DNA from: Caballeronia hypogeia
Lineage (GTDB): Bacteria; Pseudomonadota; Gammaproteobacteria; Burkholderiales; Burkholderiaceae
DNA length: 64,000 bases
Assembly: GCF_001544875.2 (NCBI RefSeq)
Contig: NZ_FCOA02000011.1
Span: 124,001-188,000 of the forward strand
Direction: 5' to 3'
Part shown: piece by piece, positions 57,851 through 64,000 of the stretch
Layout: every line of letters begins with the position of its first letter
How positions within the stretch are numbered: position 1 is the stretch's first letter
Translations under genes and position numbers: made by a program
The notes under the pieces: generated by a model
Told to the model about the DNA's origin: nothing
Database searches by the model: none
The model's input: only the letters and a program-made list of their open reading frames with translations

Positions 57851-60088
57851 GTGAAGCCAGCCACGCCACATCGCACGGTCCTCGCGCGCGCCATGCCGCG
57901 CGTATCGGCGCTCGTCGGCGATATCACCGCGGGCACCGTGTCCACGCTCGTCATGCTGTGCTACGCGATGAGTCTCGGCACGCTCATCTTCAGCGCGGAT
58001 CTCGCGCGCTATGCCGAACTCGGCGTGCCCACCGCGCTCGTCAGTTGCATCGTCACGGCGTTCGTCATTGCGCTGACGAGTTCGATGCGTTCGAATATCG
58101 GCGGGCCGGACAGCAACGCGACGGCCTTTCTCATCGGCGTCGCGGCGGGCGTCGCGAGCAGCGTGCGCGCGAACGGCGGCTCGCCCACGATGATCCTGCT
58201 GACCGTGCTCGTCGCCATCGCGCTGTGCTCGATCGTGACGGGCCTCATCCTCTTCGCAATCGGTTCCTCGAAGCGCAGCCGCTCGCTCCAGTTCCTGCCC
58301 TATCCGGTGATGGGCGGCTTTCTCGCGGGCACCGGTTATCTGCTGATCGCGGGCGCGTTTCGCGTGCTGACCGGCGTCGCGCTCGACTGGCACACGTTGC
58401 CGATGATCGCGCGCCTGCACTGGCTCGCGTGGGCGCCCGCGCTGTTCGTCGGTGCGCTCGCGACGATTCTTGCGCGCACCTGGCGCAACGCGGCCGCGCT
58501 GCCGATCACGCTCGCCATTGGCATCGCGCTGTTCTACGTGCTGCTGCGCGTGGCGGGCATTTCCCCCGATGACGCGCGCGCCATGGGTCTTTTGCTTCAG
58601 CATGTGCCGACTCACGCGCTGCATATCCCGGAGCTTCACCTGCCGTCGTCGCTTGCGCATCACGAGATCGACTGGCACGCGATCGTCGCGCACTTGCCGG
58701 AAACGCTTATCGTCACGTCGGTTTCCGCGATTACCATCATCATGAATTCGCAGGCGATGGGCGCGGCCACCGGCCAGGACATCGATCTCAATCGCGAGAT
58801 GCGCGCCGCCGGTCTGGCCAATATCGCGAGCGGTCTGCTGGGCGGCATGGTCGGCTATCAGTCGTATAACCGCTCGATGCTCAACACGCGTGCCGGTGCG
58901 ACGAGCCGCGTCGCGGGCGTGTTCGCGGCGCTTGCGTGCCTCTTCGTGCTCGCGGCGTCGCCCGATCTCGTCGCGCTCTTTCCAGTGCCGGTGCTCGTCG
59001 GCATGCAGATCTACATGGGTCTGCGGCTGATGGTGGACTGGCTCGTCGGTGCGTATCGCAAGCTCACGTGGCACGAGTATCTGCTCGTGCCGCTGATCGT
59101 CGCGGTGATCGCGTTCTATGGCGTGATCGCGGGCGTGGTCGCGGGCGTGGTCGTCGCGTGCGTCACGTTCGCGCTGTTGTATGGCCGCGCGGGCTGCGTA
59201 CGCATGGAGTTCGATGGCCGCACCCGCACCTCGAATGTCGAGCGCAGCATCGAAGAGACGCGCTTTCTGATCGATCGCGGCGACGAGATTTGCGGCGTCT
59301 GTCTGCAAGGCTTCTTGTTCTTCGGCTCGGCGAATTCGATGCTGCAACGTATCCGCGAACGTATTCGCTCGCATGGTCCGCGCCCCGTGCGCTATGTCGT
59401 GCTCGATTTCGCGTGGACCAACGGCATGGATGCGTCCGTGTCGCTCGCGTTCGTCAAGCTGCGGCAGGCTTGCGCGAAGATCGGCGCGGACCTCGTGCTC
59501 ACCGCGTTGCCGCTCAGCTCGCGCGCGTTGCTCAAGCGCACGGGCGCGCTCGCGCTCGGCATCCGCGAGTTCGAATCGCTCGATGCGGGTCTCGAATGGA
59601 TCGAAGCGCAGCAACTCGCCACGTTGACGCGCGCGCTGACCCTCTGCGAAACGACGGGCGATTTCCGCACGATGCTCGCGCCGCATTTCACGGCGGGCGC
59701 GCTGCAACGTCTGGACGCGCTGCTCGACATCTGCGAGATCGGCGCGGGCGAGGCGCTGTTCAGGCGCGGCGATGCGGGCGATGCGCTTTACATCGTCGAG
59801 GAAGGGCGCGTGACGGTATCGCTGCCGCTCGAAGGCGGGCGTTCCGTGCGGCTGCGTTCGTTTGGACCGGGGACGATCCTTGGCGAGATGGCGGTGTACA
59901 CGCATGCGCCGCGCAGCGCGGATGTCGTCGCCGATGAGCCCGCGCGTCTGCGTCGTCTCACGCTCGCGGCCTTGCGCCAGCTCGAACTCGACGATCCGCT
60001 GACGGCGCAGGAATGGCATCGCTTCGTCGTGAAGATGATGGCCTCGCGTCTCGCCATTGCGGATGAAGCGTTGCGCGCGGCTTCGTGA
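57851..60088 (+). CDS. SulP transporter fused to STAS and cyclic-nucleotide-binding domains, 745 aa
   Basis: SulP membrane domain (about 20-435) with MRSNIGGPDSNATAFLIGVAAGV, LPYPVMGGFLAGTGYLL, NSQAMGAATGQDIDLNREMRAAGLANIASGLLGGMVGYQSYNRSMLN and late helices. A STAS domain follows (about 460-580; VVLDFAWTNGMDASVSLAFVKL), then a cNMP-binding domain (about 615-735) with GEALFRRGDAGDALYIVEEGRVTVSLP and the phosphate cassette GEMAVYTHAPRSADVV. SulP proteins carry anions such as bicarbonate, sulfate or dicarboxylates. The fusion suggests gating by cAMP or a related nucleotide. Start at 57851 with GGGAGGCGTC in front. Confidence 0.9.
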   Translation: MKPATPHRTVLARAMPRVSALVGDITAGTVSTLVMLCYAMSLGTLIFSADLARYAELGVPTALVSCIVTAFVIALTSSMRSNIGGPDSNATAFLIGVAAGVASSVRANGGSPTMILLTVLVAIALCSIVTGLILFAIGSSKRSRSLQFLPYPVMGGFLAGTGYLLIAGAFRVLTGVALDWHTLPMIARLHWLAWAPALFVGALATILARTWRNAAALPITLAIGIALFYVLLRVAGISPDDARAMGLLLQHVPTHALHIPELHLPSSLAHHEIDWHAIVAHLPETLIVTSVSAITIIMNSQAMGAATGQDIDLNREMRAAGLANIASGLLGGMVGYQSYNRSMLNTRAGATSRVAGVFAALACLFVLAASPDLVALFPVPVLVGMQIYMGLRLMVDWLVGAYRKLTWHEYLLVPLIVAVIAFYGVIAGVVAGVVVACVTFALLYGRAGCVRMEFDGRTRTSNVERSIEETRFLIDRGDEICGVCLQGFLFFGSANSMLQRIRERIRSHGPRPVRYVVLDFAWTNGMDASVSLAFVKLRQACAKIGADLVLTALPLSSRALLKRTGALALGIREFESLDAGLEWIEAQQLATLTRALTLCETTGDFRTMLAPHFTAGALQRLDALLDICEIGAGEALFRRGDAGDALYIVEEGRVTVSLPLEGGRSVRLRSFGPGTILGEMAVYTHAPRSADVVADEPARLRRLTLAALRQLELDDPLTAQEWHRFVVKMMASRLAIADEALRAAS

Positions 60089-60210
60089 CGACATCGATGC
60101 ACGCGTCCCACAGCTTGATCGCCGCGTGAATGCCCGGTATGTTGGACGCGCGCCGACAGGAACGCGATGTGCTTGTGGCGCACGCATGCGTTCGTCATCG
60201 AGACCGCGAC

Positions 60211-60750
60211 ATGACCCATACACTTCGGGCATTACTCCCGATGGCACTCGCCGTCGCGGTATCCACGATCGCCAGCACATCGCTGGCGCAGGCCGCGCCG
60301 CCATCCATTGCGATGCTCGACTGCACGCTGATCGACGACAACGCCGCCTATAACGATGCGGAGATCAACCGCATCCAGAACGCGCGGCTCGCGATGATCA
60401 GCGGCGCATTGCGCGACGACCTGCGCGAGCGCGCGCTGTTCAGCGTCGCGGACAACGCGCAGGCTGCCGATCTGATCGCGTCGCTGCAACGCACGCAGGA
60501 CATGAATGCGTGCAACGGCTGCGAGCTTCGTGTGGCGAAGCAGCTCGGCGCGTCGCGTGTGGGCGTTTGCTGGGTGCAGAAGATCAGCAACCTGATCCTC
60601 AACATGAACCTGCGCGTGGAAGACGCATCCAGCGGCGCGACGCTCTTTCAGCGTTCCGTCGACATTCGCGGCAACACCGATCTGTCGTGGAAGCGCGGTG
60701 CGAAAGCGCTAGTCGATCTGCTTGTGGCCGATCCTTCCGCTGCACGCTGA
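60211..60750 (+). CDS. periplasmic DUF2380/DUF3280-type protein, 179 aa
   Basis: Signal peptide (1-31, ending LAQA-A) then a mature domain with IAMLDCTLIDDNAAYNDAEINRIQNARLAMISGALRDDLRE, and two Cys in MNACNGCELRVAKQLGASRVGVCWVQKISNLILNMNLRVED. I recall this family beside PQQ-dependent alcohol oxidation genes, which the next gene supports. Start ATG 60211; the upstream extension lacks signal peptide placement. Role unknown. Confidence 0.7.
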   Translation: MTHTLRALLPMALAVAVSTIASTSLAQAAPPSIAMLDCTLIDDNAAYNDAEINRIQNARLAMISGALRDDLRERALFSVADNAQAADLIASLQRTQDMNACNGCELRVAKQLGASRVGVCWVQKISNLILNMNLRVEDASSGATLFQRSVDIRGNTDLSWKRGAKALVDLLVADPSAAR

Positions 60751-60924
60751 TACTTACGATGCAGCATTGCCGCGCCGAATTCGGGAATTTCTCCCGGCCT
60801 GCGCCGTTGCCACCACGGCGCCGATTGGGCTAAGTTGGACTTGCAGGCACGCGCACTGTGCGATGCGCGGCGCGCGTGCGCCCGTCAACTCGAATAATCG
60901 AAAGTGAAACCGGTGGAGACGACC

Positions 60925-61989
60925 ATGCAAGTCAGATTCAAGGCGGCGCGCATTGCCTGCGCGTCGGTCATCGCGCCATCGCTTGCGCTGGCCGCGAGTT
61001 TCGCGCACGCCGCCGCGCCGACCGCCTATGTGACGACAGAAAACGCCGGTGTCGGCGTGATCGACCTCGACAGTCTGTCGCTCGCGAAGACGTGGGATGT
61101 GGGCAAGGACGGCCCGCGCGGTCTGTCGCTGAACAAGGACGGCACGCGCCTGTACGTGGCGAACAAGACGACGAGCGATCTCTCGGAGATCGATACCGCG
61201 ACGGGCAAGGTCGTGCGGCGCGTGAAGATCGGCAAGAATCCGGAGTTCGTGCGCGTGTTCGGCGGCTATGCCTATGTGACGTACGAACCGGGCGAAAACG
61301 GCGGTCCGCCGAAGCCGGGTCAGCCCGAGAAAGATGACGACGACGCCAATTCGCCGCCCGCCGAGATCGCCATCGTCGATCTCAAGACGCTGAAGGTCAC
61401 GCATTCGGTCAAGAGCGGGCACGAGACCGAGGGCGTCGAATTTTCGCCGGACGGCAAGCGGCTTCTCGTGACCAACGAAGGCGACGACACCGTTTCCGTG
61501 TATCAGGTGAAGACGGGCAAGCCGGTGCGCGAAGTGAATTTGCCGAAAGGCTCGCGCCCGCGCGGCATCAAGGCGACGCCCGATGGCAAGCAATACGTCG
61601 TCACGCTGGAGAACGCGAACAAGTTCGTCGTGCTCGACGGCGCCAGCATGAAGACGGTCAAGACCGTCGATACGAAGACCGGTCCGTATGGCGTCTCGTT
61701 CGATCCGTCGGGCAAGCGGCTGCTCGTGGCGGCATCGCGCGACAAGACCTTGCAGGTGTTCGACGGTACGAGCTTCGAGCACGTTCAGGATGTGCCCGTC
61801 GGTCAGCGCTGCTGGCACTTCAGCTTTACGCCGGACGGCTCGAAGATCTTGCTTGCATGCGGACGCTCGAACGCGGTATATGTGCTCGACGGTTCCGACT
61901 ACAAGGAAGTGAAGCAGATCGGCGATCTGCCGCTCGCGTGGGGCATCGTGACGTATCCGCCGAGCGCGGGGTCGATCGTCGGGCGCTGA
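60925..61989 (+). CDS. periplasmic YVTN beta-propeller protein, 354 aa
   Basis: Signal peptide (about 1-30, ending HAAA) followed by seven blades of YVTN type: TAYVTTENAGVGVIDLDS, GTRLYVANKTTSDLSEIDTATGKVV, GKRLLVTNEGDDTVSVYQVKTGKPV, GKQYVVTLENANKFVVLD, GKRLLVAASRDKTLQVFDG and SKILLACGRSNAVYVLDG. An acidic loop (EKDDDDANSPP) interrupts blade three. This matches PQQ-dependent catabolism-associated and YncE-like propellers. Start at ATG 60925 with GGAG before it (GTG 60904 also possible). It converges on a TonB-dependent receptor across a large terminator. Confidence 0.85.
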   Translation: MQVRFKAARIACASVIAPSLALAASFAHAAAPTAYVTTENAGVGVIDLDSLSLAKTWDVGKDGPRGLSLNKDGTRLYVANKTTSDLSEIDTATGKVVRRVKIGKNPEFVRVFGGYAYVTYEPGENGGPPKPGQPEKDDDDANSPPAEIAIVDLKTLKVTHSVKSGHETEGVEFSPDGKRLLVTNEGDDTVSVYQVKTGKPVREVNLPKGSRPRGIKATPDGKQYVVTLENANKFVVLDGASMKTVKTVDTKTGPYGVSFDPSGKRLLVAASRDKTLQVFDGTSFEHVQDVPVGQRCWHFSFTPDGSKILLACGRSNAVYVLDGSDYKEVKQIGDLPLAWGIVTYPPSAGSIVGR

Positions 61990-62002
61990 GCGTAGATCGG
62001 TT

Positions 62003-62043
62003 GCGCAAGAAAAAGGCCGCACGCAGCGGCCTTTTTCTTGCGC
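62003..62043. terminator. bidirectional terminator, 18-base stem
   Basis: GCGCAAGAAAAAGGCCGC-ACGCA-GCGGCCTTTTTCTTGCGC: a perfect 18-base stem with T-tracts on both strands. It separates the propeller gene from the convergent receptor gene. Confidence 0.92.
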
Positions 62044-62052
62044 GCGAAGCAA

Positions 62053-64000
62053 TTACTTCCACGCGTAACGCATCCCCACCCACACGCCGCGCGGCGCGCC
62101 CACGCCCAGGAATTGCTCGTTCACCGTCGCGCCATTGTTGAAGGTGTGATTCGGTCCGTCGAAGAAGTTCTCGCCGAGAATCGCGAAGTTCGCATAGCGC
62201 TTGTTCAACAGGTTCTTCACCGTCGCATAGACCTGCAACTGCTTCGTGATGTTGTAGGTCGTGTCGAGGTCGATCAGGAAATAGCCCGCGACGCTGCCGT
62301 TCACGTCCTGATTGTTCTCGTCGCCGCGCGCGAAGATATTGCTGCGATACGTGAGATTCGTGCCGATGTTCCAGCGCGCGATCGGGTTGTAGTCGATACG
62401 CATCTTCACCGTATTGGCCGGAATGCCGGGAATGCGGTCGCCGGAATGCACGGTGATGTTGCCGTCCGCGTCGGCGCTGGAGTTGCTCGCGCTGCTTTCG
62501 GTCCACGTTGAGCGATACGTCGCGTTGATGTAGCTGTAGCTCGCCGCGACGCCCACCGGCCCCCACTGCGTACGGCCCGCGAGTTCGAAGCCCTGCCGCC
62601 GCGTCTTGCCTACATTCTGGAAGTAGCCGAGCGTGCTCGCCGCGCCCTGGCTGCTGACGAACTGAATGTCGTCGGTGAGCGTCGTGCTGTAGGCCGCCGC
62701 GCTCCACTGCGTATGACTGCCGACGCGTCCGCGCGCGCCGATTTCAAAGGTCTTCGAAATCACCGGCTTCAGATCCGGGTCCGCGATGAAATCGTTCGGC
62801 AGCGAGCAGGGTGCCGCCGGGTCCGCGCACGCCAGTTCGATCGCGGTCGGCGAACGCATGCCTTCGTTGTACGTCGCGTAGGCGGTGAAATAAGGCGTCG
62901 GATTCCAGTTGAAGCCGATGGCCGGATTGAAGCGCGAGAACGTGTGGTTTCCGTCGAGCAGCGGCTGTACGCCGCTTTCGTCACCAATGGTCGCCTTCGC
63001 CCAGTTGTAACGGCCCGCGAGCGTCATCGACCATTGCTCGTTGAAGGAGAACGTGTTCTCGAAGTAGATGCCCAGATTGGAGTTGTGCGTTTTCGCGTCG
63101 GTGGTCGGCGCGAACGGTCCGGTGCCGATGGTCGCGCGGTTCTCTTCGAACTCGGCGGGCTGCTCGGCCTGTGTGAAATGCGAATTGGCGAAGTCGCCCG
63201 CTGCGCCGAGGATCAACTGGTTGTCATGCCCGAACAGCTTGTTGAGCAACGTGAGCTGCAGGCTCGCGCCGTAGCTGTCCGTCACGATCACCGACTGATC
63301 GTTGAAGGCTTGCGTGAGCTCGTCGGCATCGTCGCCGTCCGGATCGAAGTCGTCGTTGACGTTCGAACTCACGTTCTTGTTGCGATAGTGCCGGTAATAC
63401 ACGTTGCCGCTCAACTGAATGTTCGGCGTGATGTAGTGCTCGGCGTTGATCGTCAGATAGCCGACCTGGTTCTCGTTCATGTCCGGGAACGTATAGGCCT
63501 GCCGGAAGTTGTCCATGAACGAGCGCGGGATCGTCTGCGAGCCGTTCAGCGTGTTGTCCGCGCCGCCCATCGAAACCGATACGGTCGTGTCCGCGTCGGT
63601 ATAGCGGATCTTGCCGAAGGCCTGACGGATACGGCTCGAATTGTGATCGGCCCAGCCGTTGTCGTTCGTGATGTTAGCCGTGAAGTAGTAGTCGAGGTGA
63701 TCGCCGATTACGCCACCCTGCTCGATTTGCGCATATTTGCGCCCCCACGAGCCGAAGCCGACATCCACGTTGCCGCCCGGATTGCTGCGGCCGTTCTTGG
63801 TCGTCACCGCGACCGCGCCGCCGAGTGTGTTGAGACCGAAGGTCGGGTTCGAGCCGGGGATGATCTGCATCGTCTGGATCGCGGCCTGCGGAATCAGGTC
63901 CCAGTTGACGACATCGCCGAAGGGCTCGTTGATGCGCACGCCGTCCAGGAATACCGACAAACCCTGCGGCGTGCCGAGCAGCGGCGAAGCGGTGAAGCCG
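62053..64000 (-). CDS. TonB-dependent outer-membrane receptor (N-terminus outside window)
   Basis: The frame is open to the window edge, so the signal peptide, TonB box and part of the plug are missing. The visible plug end has GLSVFLDGVRINEPFGDVVNWDLIPQAAIQTMQIIPG and NPTFGLNTLGGAVAVTTKNG. The barrel covers about 550 residues with many aromatic beta strands and YNEGMRSPTAIELACADPAAPCSLPNDFIADPDLKP near two thirds. The C-terminus ends ...VGMRYAWK. The substrate cannot be read; siderophores are usual, but the YVTN propeller beside it recalls the E. coli yncE/yncD(pqqU) pair, where the receptor takes up PQQ. Confidence 0.88.
   Translation of the reverse strand, partial: GFTASPLLGTPQGLSVFLDGVRINEPFGDVVNWDLIPQAAIQTMQIIPGSNPTFGLNTLGGAVAVTTKNGRSNPGGNVDVGFGSWGRKYAQIEQGGVIGDHLDYYFTANITNDNGWADHNSSRIRQAFGKIRYTDADTTVSVSMGGADNTLNGSQTIPRSFMDNFRQAYTFPDMNENQVGYLTINAEHYITPNIQLSGNVYYRHYRNKNVSSNVNDDFDPDGDDADELTQAFNDQSVIVTDSYGASLQLTLLNKLFGHDNQLILGAAGDFANSHFTQAEQPAEFEENRATIGTGPFAPTTDAKTHNSNLGIYFENTFSFNEQWSMTLAGRYNWAKATIGDESGVQPLLDGNHTFSRFNPAIGFNWNPTPYFTAYATYNEGMRSPTAIELACADPAAPCSLPNDFIADPDLKPVISKTFEIGARGRVGSHTQWSAAAYSTTLTDDIQFVSSQGAASTLGYFQNVGKTRRQGFELAGRTQWGPVGVAASYSYINATYRSTWTESSASNSSADADGNITVHSGDRIPGIPANTVKMRIDYNPIARWNIGTNLTYRSNIFARGDENNQDVNGSVAGYFLIDLDTTYNITKQLQVYATVKNLLNKRYANFAILGENFFDGPNHTFNNGATVNEQFLGVGAPRGVWVGMRYAWK

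Noticed and set aside
57821..60304. 827-codon minus-strand frame opposite the SulP fusion
   Set aside because: Composition is Arg/Asp/His-rich shadow; the plus strand encodes an intact multidomain protein.
1..64000. tRNA, rRNA, CRISPR, insertion sequence or prophage
   Set aside because: No cloverleaf-like stretches, spacer arrays, transposase, integrase or phage-like genes were seen by reading; a dedicated scan was not possible.

Overview
The window is GC-rich (roughly two thirds G+C by eye), densely coded beta-proteobacterial DNA, most like a Burkholderiaceae chromosome (Burkholderia, Paraburkholderia or Caballeronia). Pointers are the complete hopanoid gene set hpnA/B/D/E/F/G/H/M/N, a monomeric isocitrate dehydrogenase, DUF4148-type small periplasmic proteins, and a 3-hydroxybutyrate module under a sigma-54 activator. 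I see no rRNA, tRNA, CRISPR array, insertion sequence or prophage. The species assignment is inference from gene content only.

Layout. 1-2.8 kb: end of an AI-2E-type permease, a small protein and an Aer-like chemoreceptor. 2.9-7.0 kb: bdhA and a GntP-type permease (minus strand), divergent from a PAS/sigma-54 activator; the gap holds a good -24/-12 promoter and three copies of one dyad. 7.1-12.6 kb: small envelope and lipoprotein genes, lipocalin, AEC transporter, FMN reductase, a 44-residue secreted peptide, an inverted DnaA-box pair and a repeat-rich stress-type protein. 12.8-17.8 kb: a membrane hybrid kinase and a divergent receiver/CheC/PAS-GGDEF operon behind a sigma-28-like promoter.

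18-41 kb is a hopanoid region: hpnD-hpnE-hpnF-hpnG are translationally coupled and make hopene and then ribosylhopane; ispH-hpnH supply isoprenoid precursor and the adenosyl-hopane radical SAM step; hpnB and hpnA are associated glycosyltransferase and epimerase genes; hpnN overlaps mlaA and diverges from the MlaC-like hpnM, which suggests an inner-to-outer membrane lipid route. A two-component system and the cstA/ybdD uptake module sit inside this region, as does icd. hpnI, hpnJ and hpnK are not in the window.

41-46.8 kb is a four-gene signalling operon (triple-receiver hybrid kinase, CheR, CheB, receiver-kinase). 46.9-57.6 kb is a mixture: acylphosphatase, EgtD, RarD, an Mpo1-like protein, low-complexity secreted proteins, a lytic transglycosylase, an MFS pump, a TfoX-like gene that runs antisense through a PhnZ-like HD oxygenase gene, and a J-domain protein. 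57.8-64 kb has a SulP-STAS-cNMP fusion, then a DUF2380-type periplasmic protein, a beta-propeller and a TonB-dependent receptor cut by the window edge; the last three look like a PQQ-associated or uptake locus.

The observations I rate highest are the sigma-54 control region with its phased dyads, the sigma-28-linked CheC/diguanylate cyclase operon, the HpnN-MlaA-HpnM arrangement, the inverted DnaA-box pair, the triple inverted repeat before cstA, and the TfoX-like gene without a proper stop. All functions come from reading motifs and context; nothing was searched against a database.
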